From the NCBI GenBank assembly GCA_913056125.1, contig CAJXNC010000003.1:62001-126000 (forward strand): 64,000 nt of DNA. Direction: 5' to 3'. Positions 35,099 to 43,655 of the stretch are shown piece after piece. A model generated the notes under the pieces. It saw only the letters and a list, made by a program, of their open reading frames with translations, was not told the DNA's origin and did not search any database. How positions within the stretch are numbered: the stretch's first letter is position 1; each line of letters opens with the position of its first letter. The position numbers and the translations under genes were made by a program. The stretch comes from an uncultured Altererythrobacter sp. (lineage in GTDB: Bacteria; Pseudomonadota; Alphaproteobacteria; Sphingomonadales; Sphingomonadaceae).

Positions 35099-36321
35099 TC
35101 GCCCAGCCACAATTCGTGGCTGTCGATACGCAGCTTGGTCACCGCCCGCTGGGCGGCGGCGCGGGCGGTCGCTTCGGAACGGAAGGCGTCATGCGTCATG
35201 CGTTCGGCCAGCAGCAGGTCGGCAAGGTCGATCTCGCCCAGCTCGTGACCACGCCGCATACGGTTGAGCGCGGAAACGCTTGAATTGAGTCCTTCGCGCG
35301 CGCGCTGCCAGGCAGAGAGGCGAAATTCGGCCTCGGCGAGATCGGTGGAGGCGGTTTCCTGCACGGCAAAATGGGCGAGCTGCGCATCGGCCTGCGCAGC
35401 GCTTGCTTGGGCTGCGGCCTGGTTCGCCTGCGCGGCACGATTGCGTCCACCCAGCGGGATGGAAAAGAGGACGCCAATGCCGCGCTCCTCACCGCTGCGT
35501 TCGGAAAAAAGCCGTACCCCGAAGGATGGATCGGCCATCCGCTCCATCCGCATGCGTTCGGCATTGGAACTCATGGCTCGCGCCTCTGCTTCGGCAGCGG
35601 CGATTTCGTGGCTGTTGGTGAGGACGAGGTCGTAGAGACGATCGAGCGACCCCGGCTCGATATCGGGCTGCGGAATCTCGGGGGCCTCTACGGGAAGCGC
35701 CAGGGCAGGAAAATGCGTTTCAAGCCGCGTGCGGGCCAGCAGAGCCTTTCCAGCGGAAGTCTCGGCCATGATGCGTGCCGAGCCGAGTGCGGCTTCGGCC
35801 TGGTCGGCTTCAAGCGCGGAGGCATCGCCCAGTTCGACACGGCGAGTGACCGCATTGAGCGCGGTTTCGAAATTGGCGACAGCTCGCGCATCGACCTTGG
35901 CCTGGGCAGAGGCTTCGAGCCAGTCCCACCAATGGCTGGCGAGAATCAGTGCTGCCTGATGCCTGGCGTCTTCCGCCATGTTCTGCGCCGCATCGACCTG
36001 ATGGACGCCGATTTCGCGGTCCGCCCGTGCCTTGCCGGGCAGGCGGAAGGCGCGCGTCAGCGAAGCATCGAACTCGTCATAATTGCCTTCGAGGTCGACC
36101 GACCGGCGATTGTAGCTGCCCGAAAAGGTAATCTCGTGCGGACCCACGGCGCGGGCGTCGGCATTGGCCTGTGTTGCCCGCACGCGCTCATTTGCCGCCA
36201 AGACCGATGGATGCGCATCGAGCGCCTGCGCCACCTGCGCCGCGTCGGGCAGGCCGGGTTCGGCATGGAGTGGCATCGCCAGGGCAAACAGCGGCAGGGC
36301 AAGGAAGAGCGATTTCCTCAT
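35095..36321 (-). CDS. TolC-family outer membrane efflux protein (CzcC-like)
   Basis: 408 aa from ATG 36321, which overlaps the czcA-like stop in ATGA and gives a clean signal peptide (ALPLFALAMPLHA). The frame continues open upstream inside the permease gene but that is an antisense-free shadow without homology. Alpha-helical hairpin repeats of the OEP family (VRATQANADARAVGP, LDRLYDLVLTNSHEIAAAEAEARA) form the outer-membrane duct of the tripartite pump. Third gene of the operon B-A-C. Confidence 0.88.
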   Translation of the reverse strand: MRKSLFLALPLFALAMPLHAEPGLPDAAQVAQALDAHPSVLAANERVRATQANADARAVGPHEITFSGSYNRRSVDLEGNYDEFDASLTRAFRLPGKARADREIGVHQVDAAQNMAEDARHQAALILASHWWDWLEASAQAKVDARAVANFETALNAVTRRVELGDASALEADQAEAALGSARIMAETSAGKALLARTRLETHFPALALPVEAPEIPQPDIEPGSLDRLYDLVLTNSHEIAAAEAEARAMSSNAERMRMERMADPSFGVRLFSERSGEERGIGVLFSIPLGGRNRAAQANQAAAQASAAQADAQLAHFAVQETASTDLAEAEFRLSAWQRAREGLNSSVSALNRMRRGHELGEIDLADLLLAERMTHDAFRSEATARAAAQRAVTKLRIDSHELWLGD

Positions 36322-39300
36322 GCGAAGTCCTCCTCGGTCATCTCTTCTTCGGCGTGTTCGCCCGGGCTCTCGCCGAACCGTTCGTAAAGGATGGGCAGCA
36401 GGATCAGCGTGAGGAGCGTGGCCGAGACCAGTCCGCCCACGACCACGATGGCGAGCGGCTTCTGGATTTCCGAGCCCGGGCCGGTGGCAAAGAGCAGCGG
36501 CACCAGGCCGAAGGCGGCGATGGCCGCGGTCATCAGCACGGGCCGCAGGCGCCTCTCGGCACCCTGCCGGACAGCTTGCGCCAGCGGCACGCCATTGGCC
36601 CTGAGTTGGCGGAAATAGCTGACCATGACGAGGCCGTTGAGCACGGCGATGCCGAACAGGGCGATGAAGCCGACCGATGCCGGGACAGAGAGATACTCGC
36701 CCGATACTGCCAGCGCGATCATCCCGCCGACCATGGCAAAGGGGATGTTGAGCAGGATAAGGATGGAGGCACGCAAGGAACCCAGCGTGAAATAGAGGAT
36801 GCCGAAAATCAGCAGGACCGAGACCGGCAGGACGATGCCAAGCCGCGCGCTGGCGCGCTGCTGGTTCTCGAACTGGCCACCCCATTCGAGGCGATAGCCT
36901 GCGGGTAGCGGGACATTGGCGTCGATATCGGCGCGCGCTTCCTCGACATAGCCGACAAGGTCGCGACCAGTAACGAAGGCCTGCACCAAGGCAAAGCGCG
37001 ATCCGTTCTCGTGCTCGAGCTTCACCGGTCCCTCGACCAGCTCGACCGAGGCAACATCGCTGGCGCGGACGAGCTGCCCTGTGGGGGAACGATAGAGTTG
37101 GTCGGCGAAGGCTTGCGGCGTTTCGGCATTGGCGCCTTCGCCACGAACCATGATCGGAATGCGGCGGACGCCTTCATTGACCACGCCTGCCGGCATGCCT
37201 TCGACCTGCGCGCGCATCATGTCCTGTAGGTCCGCGATGGGCATTCCCGAGCGGCCGGCGGCAACGCGGTCGATATCGATCTGCATGTAGTCGACGACGT
37301 CATTGGCGACGGTCATCGCTTCGCTTGTGCCTTCGATGGTTTCGAGGCGTGCCTGGATCTCGCCGGCAAGGCGGGAAAGTTCGTCGAGGTCGGGACCGAA
37401 CAGCTTGATGGCTAGGTCCCCGCGCGCACCGGTAAGCATTTCCGATGTGCGCATGTCGATCGGCTGGGTGAAGCTCGGCTCGATACCGGGGAAATTCACG
37501 AGCACGCCGCGCAGCTCGTCGACCAGCCATTCCTTGTCCTGCACGCGCCATTCCTCGCGCGGCTTCAGCTGCAGGAAGGCATCGCTTTCATTGAGTCCCA
37601 TCGGGTCGAGGCCGATCTCGTCCGAACCGACGCGGGCAATGATAGCTTCGACTTCGGGCACTTCTTCCATGATTGCGCGCTCGATCGCGAGGTCGCCTTC
37701 GACCGAATGTTCGAGCGAGATCGAAGGCAGCTTGGCCAGCTGCATGACGACCGAGCCTTCATCCATGATCGGCAGGAAGGTCTTGCCGGTGATTGTGTAG
37801 GCAAGTCCGGTGACGATCAGCGAGCCGCCAGCAATGCCGAAAACCAGCTTCTTGCGGGTGAAGGCGCCGGCCAGGATGCGGCTGTAGCGCGGCGAGATCT
37901 GCCGCATCAGCCACGGCTCATGCTCGCCAGTCTTTACCTTGAGCATGTAGTAGGAGATGACAGGGATCAGGGTGAGCGAGAGCAGTAGGGCCGAAAGCAG
38001 CGACAGCACGATGGTCAGCGCCACGGGCGAGAACAGCTTGCCTTCGAGTCCCTCCAGAGTGAGCAGCGGCAGGAAGACGATGGCGATGATCGCCAGGCCG
38101 GATGCCACCGGCTTTGCCACCTCTGCCGCAGCGTGGAGGATGTTGAAGGCCTTGCTCATGTGTTCGTGTTTCTTGTCGGACAGGCGCTCGACCACGTTTT
38201 CGACCACCACGACGGCGCCATCGACAAGCATGCCCACCGCAATCGCCAGTCCCCCCAAACTCATCAGATTGGCGGTGAGGCCGATCGCCCGCATGAAGAT
38301 GAAGGTCAGCAGGGCCGCCATGGGCAGGGCCAGCGCGACGATGATCGATGCGCGCAAATCACCGAGGAAGAGCAGCAGCAGGATAACGACGAGGATGGTG
38401 GCTTCGAGCAGGGCCTTCTCGACCGTGCCCACAGCGCGCTCGATCAGGTCCGAACGGTCGTAGAATACCGAGACTTCCATGCCCGTGGGCAGGCTGTCGC
38501 CAATTTCTTCCAGCCTTTGTTCGACACCGGAAACGACCTGTGCCGCATCGGCGCCGCGCAGGCCGATGACGAGGCCCTGCACCGCTTCGCCGGTGCCGTC
38601 CTTGGTCACCGCGCCATAACGCGTCAGGCTGCCGGTGCGGATATCGGCCACATCGCCGAGCAGGATGACAGTACCATCGCGTTCGCTGACGACCGTATTG
38701 GCGAGGTCCTGCAGGCTGCGGATCGCGCCTGTCGAGCGAACGATAAGGGCTTCCTCGCCAGTGACCAGTCGTCCTGCACCGTCATTACGGTTGCCAGCCT
38801 CGATGGCACTGGCGAGGTCCGCCGTGGACAGACCAACGGCGGAAAGCGATGCGTTGTCGGGCGCGACTTCGAATGTCTCGACATAGCCGCCGAGCGCGTT
38901 GACATCGGCAACGCCGGGCACGGTGCGCAAGGCCGGACGGATGATCCAGTCGAGCACGCGCCGTTTTTCCTGCAGGTCCTGCGGACCTTCCAGCGTGAAC
39001 ATGTACATGTCCGAAAGCGGGGTGGAGATCGGCGCCATGCCGCCTTCCACCGTGTCGGGAAGGTCGCCCATGACCGAGTTGAGGCGCTCGGATACTTGGG
39101 TTCGCGCCCAGTAGATATCGGTGCCATCCTCGAAATCGATGGTGATGTCGGCAATCGCGTATTTGGCGACCGAGCGCAGCACCGCCTGGTCGGGGATGCC
39201 GAGCATTTCCATCTCGATCGGCGTGATGACGCGGCTTTCCACCTCTTCCGGCGTCATGCCGGGCGCACGCAGGATGATCTTGACCTGCGTAGAGCTGATA

Positions 39301-39422
39301 TCGGGGAAGGCATCGATCGGCAGGCGGGCAAAGGACCACGCGCCGATACCGGCGAGGATTACCGCCAGGGCGAGAACGGCGAGCCGGAAGGCGAGGGCCC
39401 GATCGACGAGTGTGCGCAGCAT
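36318..39422 (-). CDS. Heavy-metal efflux RND permease (CzcA/CusA family)
   Basis: 1034 aa, twelve helices and two large periplasmic loops. Family landmarks: PIDAFPDISSTQVKI near the N-terminus, RTQVSERLNSVMGDLP, and the helix 4 proton-relay region GGLAIAVGMLVDGAVVVVEN. It is the proton-driven permease of a metal-export pump. The metal (Cu, Zn, Cd, Co or Ni) cannot be assigned with confidence: the helix 4 region is intermediate between Czc and Cus types, and no CusF-like chaperone is nearby. Starts 7 bp after the adaptor gene. Confidence 0.92.
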   Translation of the reverse strand: MLRTLVDRALAFRLAVLALAVILAGIGAWSFARLPIDAFPDISSTQVKIILRAPGMTPEEVESRVITPIEMEMLGIPDQAVLRSVAKYAIADITIDFEDGTDIYWARTQVSERLNSVMGDLPDTVEGGMAPISTPLSDMYMFTLEGPQDLQEKRRVLDWIIRPALRTVPGVADVNALGGYVETFEVAPDNASLSAVGLSTADLASAIEAGNRNDGAGRLVTGEEALIVRSTGAIRSLQDLANTVVSERDGTVILLGDVADIRTGSLTRYGAVTKDGTGEAVQGLVIGLRGADAAQVVSGVEQRLEEIGDSLPTGMEVSVFYDRSDLIERAVGTVEKALLEATILVVILLLLFLGDLRASIIVALALPMAALLTFIFMRAIGLTANLMSLGGLAIAVGMLVDGAVVVVENVVERLSDKKHEHMSKAFNILHAAAEVAKPVASGLAIIAIVFLPLLTLEGLEGKLFSPVALTIVLSLLSALLLSLTLIPVISYYMLKVKTGEHEPWLMRQISPRYSRILAGAFTRKKLVFGIAGGSLIVTGLAYTITGKTFLPIMDEGSVVMQLAKLPSISLEHSVEGDLAIERAIMEEVPEVEAIIARVGSDEIGLDPMGLNESDAFLQLKPREEWRVQDKEWLVDELRGVLVNFPGIEPSFTQPIDMRTSEMLTGARGDLAIKLFGPDLDELSRLAGEIQARLETIEGTSEAMTVANDVVDYMQIDIDRVAAGRSGMPIADLQDMMRAQVEGMPAGVVNEGVRRIPIMVRGEGANAETPQAFADQLYRSPTGQLVRASDVASVELVEGPVKLEHENGSRFALVQAFVTGRDLVGYVEEARADIDANVPLPAGYRLEWGGQFENQQRASARLGIVLPVSVLLIFGILYFTLGSLRASILILLNIPFAMVGGMIALAVSGEYLSVPASVGFIALFGIAVLNGLVMVSYFRQLRANGVPLAQAVRQGAERRLRPVLMTAAIAAFGLVPLLFATGPGSEIQKPLAIVVVGGLVSATLLTLILLPILYERFGESPGEHAEEEMTEEDFA

Positions 39423-39429
39423 GTCCGGG

Positions 39430-40518
39430 TTACTCCGCCGAAGCGGCCTTGAGTTCGGTGATGCCGCTGGTCGCTACGACCTCATCGGCTGACAGGCCTT
39501 GCGAGATTACCGCCACCCCGCCCGCATTGGAGACCGTGGTGACGCGCCTCGGGGCAAAGCCCTCGCCGCTCGCCACGAAGACGTGATCCTCGCCGCCAAT
39601 GCGCGTCACCGCGCTGGAAGGAACGGAGACGCCGCTTGCGCTGTCAGTGGCGCTGATGACCACGGTCACGTTCTGGCCGGCGACGAGCCCGGGCGCTGCC
39701 GAGATGCTGGCCGTAGCCATGACCGAGCGGGATTCCGGATCGATGGAAGGTGCGACTGAGAGCACCGTGCCGCCGACAGGCATTGCCTGTCCGTCGCTTC
39801 CCGTGGGCAGCCGGATCTCGACCGCCATTCCCGGGCGCACCTGCCGGGCGAGCTTTTCAGGCAATTGCATCTCGACGCGGAACGCATTTCCGGCCTCGAC
39901 CACAAAGGGGGCTTCCATGCCGTCCACCGGGCCGCCTGTTTCGACGCCGACATGGGCAACACGCCCCGGGATGGGGGATCGAAGGGTCATGGTGCCGTCT
40001 GCTCCGGTACCCGACATGGAAGCGAGACGCTGCGCCTCGGACAAGGAAGCACGCGCCTGTGCTAATTCTGCCTCGACCTGGTCGAGCCGGGCCGCGGCGA
40101 CGATGCCTTCCTCGTGCAATTGCCGCATGCGCGAGGCGCTGGCCTCGGCGAGCTGTACGGCGGATTGCGCGCGGGTGAGATCGGCACTGATGGTGACGGG
40201 TTCTGCGGCCCTTACCAGGGCCAGTGGCTGGCCCTGCGAAACCGCGTCGCCTTCGATGACGAAGACCCGGATCGCGGCTCCGGGAAACGGCGAGGTGACG
40301 GCCACCCGTGCATCGGGGGGCAGGGTGATCCGCCCCGGCACGCTGCCGAGCGGGACATGTTCCGCCAAGCTCGCCACTTCGGTCTGGATGGAAGGTGCGG
40401 TCGAAGCCGCTTCCTGCGCGCTGGCTGCTTCATTCGCTTCTTCGCCGCCATCGGAACAGGCAGCGAGAGTGATCAGGAGCAGGCCCGGCGAGAGCTTGAG
40501 GAGGGATTTGGCTTTCAT
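39430..40518 (-). CDS. RND periplasmic adaptor lipoprotein (CzcB/CusB-like)
   Basis: 362 aa from ATG 40518. Lipobox LITLAACSD (Cys about residue 21). Barrel-sandwich lipoyl halves (PGAAIRVFVIEGDAVSQGQP and LRSPIPGRVAHVGV) surround a helical hairpin (about 110-165), followed by beta-barrel and membrane-proximal domains. Links permease and outer-membrane duct. No Met/His-rich metal-binding N-terminus is seen, unlike CusB. First gene of the operon. Confidence 0.9.
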   Translation of the reverse strand: MKAKSLLKLSPGLLLITLAACSDGGEEANEAASAQEAASTAPSIQTEVASLAEHVPLGSVPGRITLPPDARVAVTSPFPGAAIRVFVIEGDAVSQGQPLALVRAAEPVTISADLTRAQSAVQLAEASASRMRQLHEEGIVAAARLDQVEAELAQARASLSEAQRLASMSGTGADGTMTLRSPIPGRVAHVGVETGGPVDGMEAPFVVEAGNAFRVEMQLPEKLARQVRPGMAVEIRLPTGSDGQAMPVGGTVLSVAPSIDPESRSVMATASISAAPGLVAGQNVTVVISATDSASGVSVPSSAVTRIGGEDHVFVASGEGFAPRRVTTVSNAGGVAVISQGLSADEVVATSGITELKAASAE

Positions 40519-40541
40519 GGATGCATGATTGCGTCGCCAAG

Positions 40542-40581
40542 CTGACAACAACTTGTCAGTTTGCCAGCTTCTTGTCAGTTT
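40542..40581. promoter_or_regulatory. Repeated operator between the efflux operon and its two-component genes
   Basis: CTGACAA (42-48) and TTGTCAG (53-59) form a perfect inverted repeat, and CTTGTCAGTT recurs at 40571-40580, 19 bp after the first copy at 40552. OmpR-type regulators bind such direct repeats. The site lies between the divergent adaptor and regulator genes, so it should serve both. Confidence 0.6.
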
Positions 40582-40640
40582 CAGGTCTCATTCGGGCCAC
40601 CTAACGAGACCCAAAACGCGCCCTGAGCCGGAAAGATGAC

Positions 40641-41297
40641 ATGCGCCTGCTATTGGTAGAAGACGATCCTGAACTCGGCCGCAGGCTGGGCGATCGCCTG
40701 CGCGGCGCCGACTATGCGGTCGATCTTGCCACTACGCGTGGCGAGGCGGAGGACTGGCCCGATATCGACAAGATGGCGGCGGTCATCCTCGATCTCGGCC
40801 TGCCCGATGGCGACGGGATCGAGCTGCTGCGTGACTGGCGCGCGAAGGGCGTCGAGACGCCGATTATTATCCTCACAGCGCGGGGAAGCTGGCAGGACAA
40901 GGTTGAAGGGCTCAATGCCGGCGCCGACGACTTCGTGGTCAAGCCGGTGCGCTTTGAGGAATTGCAGGCGCGGCTCAACGCGCAGTTCAGGCGGCAGGCG
41001 GGCAAGCGCGACAATGCGCTGACGGCGGGCACGCTCCGGCTCGATCCCGTTGCGCGCATGGTCGAGGACGATGGCAAGCCTGTATCGCTCAGTCGCAGGG
41101 AATTCACGCTCCTGCACCTTTTCATGAGGCGACCGGGCCAGGTGCTCTCGCAGGCTGACATATTGGAGGATCTCTATGATCTTGAAGCCGAGCGTGAACT
41201 CAACACGATCGAGGTCCTGGTAGGTCGATTGCGCAAGAAGATCGGGCGTGAACGCATCACCACTTTGCGCGGCATGGGCTACAGGTTCGAGAAGTGA
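40641..41297 (+). CDS. OmpR-family response regulator for metal efflux
   Basis: 218 aa. Receiver with phosphoacceptor Asp51 (VILDLGLPDGDG) and Lys in VVKPVRFEEL; winged-helix DNA-binding domain (about 125-218) ending ERELNTIEVLVGRLRKKIG and TLRGMGYRFE. Overlaps the kinase gene by 4 bp and is divergent from the CzcB/CzcA/CzcC-like operon, which it probably activates in response to metal, as CusR and CzcR do. Confidence 0.93.
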   Translation: MRLLLVEDDPELGRRLGDRLRGADYAVDLATTRGEAEDWPDIDKMAAVILDLGLPDGDGIELLRDWRAKGVETPIIILTARGSWQDKVEGLNAGADDFVVKPVRFEELQARLNAQFRRQAGKRDNALTAGTLRLDPVARMVEDDGKPVSLSRREFTLLHLFMRRPGQVLSQADILEDLYDLEAERELNTIEVLVGRLRKKIGRERITTLRGMGYRFEK

Positions 41298-42649
41298 CCG
41301 GTCGCTTGCCGCCTTCTGGCAGCCTGCGGCTGCGCTTCCTGCTGGCCATCCTGCTTTGGGTGTCGCTTGGCATATTCGGCATCTGGTTCACGGCGAACGG
41401 TGTGTTCACAAAGCATATCGAGGAAGCCTATCATGAGGAACTGGAAGTCCACGTGCGGGAGCTGGCGCGCCTTACCCAGCTTGACGAGAATGGTGATCCC
41501 CGGCTGACGCGGCCGCTTTCGGACCCGCGCTACGAAGTTCCGCTATCGGGTTTTTACTGGCAGGTCACAGTGCAAGGACGCGAACCGCTGCGCTCGGAGA
41601 GTATGACGACCGGACAGCTCGACCAGCGGGTCGCCCATTCTCCGGATATCGCGCATGAGGTTGAAGACGGTCCGACCGGGCCGACAATAACCTATGGCCT
41701 GCTCGAAACCGGTCCCGGGGACGAGGAAATCCACATCGTCATCGCTACCGACCAGAGCGAACTGGACGAAGACATTGCATCCTTCACGCGAGAACTGTTT
41801 CTATGGCTGGTGAGTCTGGGTGCCTTGCTGCTCGCGACCGGTTTCGCAATCATCAGCTTCGGCCTGCGCCCGCTCAACCGTCTTGGCGAGGCCATCAACC
41901 GGCTGCGAAGCGGACAGGCAGACAAGCTCGAGGGGCAATACCCTTCGGAAATCGCGCCTCTCGTCCATGATCTCAACGAGTATATTGCCCAGACAAGCGA
42001 CCTCGTTGAACGCGCACGCGTCCAGGCCGGCAATCTGGCCCATTCGCTGCGCACGCCGCTTGCCGTGGTTACCGACGAGGCGGAGCAACTTGGCCAGAAC
42101 CCGGATTGCCAGAAGTCCTCGCGGGTCTTGCTCGAGCAGACAGAGCGCATGCAGCAGCAGATCGATTACCAGCTGGCCCGCGCGCGCTCGGCTGCGGGTG
42201 CTCGCCTGCCCGGCAGTCGTTCTCTTCTACCCGCGATCCTCATGCCGATCATCAGCGCGATGGAACGCCTCCATCGGGACAAGGCCTTCACGCTTCTGCC
42301 CATGAAACAGCCTTTCACCGTTGCGGTCGATCCGGTGAATCTCGGCGAACTCGTTTCCATCCTGCTCGACAATGCCGGGAAGTGGGCGCGCAGCAATGTC
42401 GAGATCGCGGTGCGGCGCAACGAAGTGGGCCGAATCTTGCTGACCATCAGCGATGATGGTCCGGGCATGCGAGAGGAGGATATTGCGGGCGCCTTCGAGA
42501 TCGGATCGCGCTTCGATCTGGAGATGCCAGGATCCGGCCTTGGTCTTGCCATGGCGAAGGATATCGCCACTGCGATCGGTGCGGAGATTGATCTGCTGTC
42601 ATCGGGCGAGGGGCTTGTGGCCACAGTGACACTGTCAGCCGATCTATAG
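41294..42649 (+). CDS. Sensor histidine kinase for metal efflux
   Basis: 451 aa from GTG 41294. Two membrane helices (about 14-36 and 160-185) enclose a periplasmic sensor domain; a HAMP-like linker, then phosphoacceptor His in NLAHSLRTPLAVV, N-box LLDNAGKWA, and G boxes SDDGPGM and GSGLGLAMA. The kinase core resembles PhoQ/CusS-type enzymes. Pairs with the regulator just upstream. Confidence 0.92.
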   Translation: MTGRLPPSGSLRLRFLLAILLWVSLGIFGIWFTANGVFTKHIEEAYHEELEVHVRELARLTQLDENGDPRLTRPLSDPRYEVPLSGFYWQVTVQGREPLRSESMTTGQLDQRVAHSPDIAHEVEDGPTGPTITYGLLETGPGDEEIHIVIATDQSELDEDIASFTRELFLWLVSLGALLLATGFAIISFGLRPLNRLGEAINRLRSGQADKLEGQYPSEIAPLVHDLNEYIAQTSDLVERARVQAGNLAHSLRTPLAVVTDEAEQLGQNPDCQKSSRVLLEQTERMQQQIDYQLARARSAAGARLPGSRSLLPAILMPIISAMERLHRDKAFTLLPMKQPFTVAVDPVNLGELVSILLDNAGKWARSNVEIAVRRNEVGRILLTISDDGPGMREEDIAGAFEIGSRFDLEMPGSGLGLAMAKDIATAIGAEIDLLSSGEGLVATVTLSADL

Positions 42650-42678
42650 GCCGCCTCACCATCCCGATCAGGCATATG

Positions 42679-42713
42679 AAAAGCGCGGTCCAGCCAAGGC
42701 TGACCGCGCTTTT
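42679..42713. terminator. Bidirectional intrinsic terminator
   Basis: A 12-bp perfect inverted repeat (42679-42690 with 42702-42713) starts with AAAA and ends with TTTT, with an inner AGCC/GGCT stem. It separates the convergent histidine kinase and ompW genes and can stop both. Confidence 0.85.
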
Positions 42714-42752
42714 CGTTGTGTTCCGGGCCAAGAGAGCCCGATGATCTCCGGA

Positions 42753-43442
42753 TCAGAAGCGGAGGCCGAAGCCGGCGCTCAGTACCCAAGGATCGATATT
42801 GTGCTCGGTCTGGATTGCCACGGCATTGCCGGCATACCAGGTGGCGGTCGAGCCGACCCAGTACTTCTTCGCATCGAGCGACAGTGAGAAACCACTGTCG
42901 TTGATCGGCACATCAATGCCGGCCTGAAGGGCAAAACCGATTTCATCGCTCATGTGATGGCTGGTCACGCCAAGCGGGATCGTGTCCGCGCCCGGATCGC
43001 TATCGATCCAGATGAAGTAGGTCGGGCCAGCGCCGACATAGGGCGACACACCACCGGGATTGAAGTGATACTTCAGCGTGAAGGTTGCCGGGATGACCTT
43101 GGCGTCAGACACCGCCTCGGCACCGGCAAGTGCGCCTGCCGAAACGTCAACGTCGTGCTGGGTTACGCAGCAGATCGTCTCCAGCGAGAAGTTAGGCGTG
43201 AAGAAATATTCGATCGCCACGGTGGGGACGACATTGTTGTTTGCTTCGGTCTGCGTACCAGCAGGAAGCGGGCCGGCATTGATAACATTGTCGATTTCGC
43301 CATCGGGCAGAACTGCAGTGGCCAGCAGCTTTACCTGGAAGCGCGAATCGGCATCCTGCGCACTGGCTTGGGTGGCGCCAAGGCCACTCACCAGGGCCAG
43401 GGCGATTGCCGTGGACAGCGGGGCAAGAACTTTGCGCATCAT
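42753..43442 (-). CDS. ompW: OmpW-family outer membrane protein
   Basis: 229 aa from ATG 43442, which follows GGAG; signal peptide ends ATQASAQ. The mature protein is an eight-stranded barrel pattern with family blocks EYFFTPNFSLE, TFTLKYHFNPGGVSPYVGAGPTY and a terminal Phe (LSAGFGLRF). OmpW proteins form narrow hydrophobic channels and are often controlled by oxygen regulators. It is divergent from ccoN. Confidence 0.92.
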   Translation of the reverse strand: MMRKVLAPLSTAIALALVSGLGATQASAQDADSRFQVKLLATAVLPDGEIDNVINAGPLPAGTQTEANNNVVPTVAIEYFFTPNFSLETICCVTQHDVDVSAGALAGAEAVSDAKVIPATFTLKYHFNPGGVSPYVGAGPTYFIWIDSDPGADTIPLGVTSHHMSDEIGFALQAGIDVPINDSGFSLSLDAKKYWVGSTATWYAGNAVAIQTEHNIDPWVLSAGFGLRF

Positions 43443-43534
43443 GACTTCTCCGTATCGCCGCATCGGCTGCCCCTTGCAGCCTGACAATTCCTTGCGGCAC
43501 ACGCGCCCAATGCTCTACGAGTCCGTCTCCAACA

Positions 43535-43548
43535 TTGATTGAACGCAA
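43535..43548. promoter_or_regulatory. Weak FNR-like box
   Basis: TTGATTGAACGCAA has one perfect FNR half-site (TTGAT) and a poor second half. It lies 92 bp upstream of the ompW start, in the shared region with ccoN. Confidence 0.35.
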
Positions 43549-43587
43549 ATCGTGCAATTCAAAGATTTCGCGCCTGCGAAATAAAAT

Positions 43588-43601
43588 TTGATGATGGTCA
43601 A
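43588..43601 (+). promoter_or_regulatory. FNR/FixK-like box upstream of the cbb3 operon
   Basis: TTGATGATGGTCAA matches TTGAT-N4-(A/G)TCAA. The centre is about 62 bp upstream of the ccoN start codon, a usual distance for an activator site. Low-oxygen activation of cbb3 oxidase by FNR/FixK is standard in Alphaproteobacteria. Confidence 0.65.
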
Positions 43602-43655
43602 TGAGACTCGCCATCAGCAAGGGGCATTGGCGGCGCGTTCTCAGGGGAATGGTCA

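Noticed and set aside
36322-36885. Upstream extension of the TolC-family gene
   Set aside because: The frame is open inside the permease gene but reads Arg/Gly/His-rich nonsense; the signal peptide starts at 36321 in an ATGA overlap.
38133-39452. Plus-strand open frame of 439 codons
   Set aside because: Antisense to the RND permease, which has full family motifs; composition is shadow-like.
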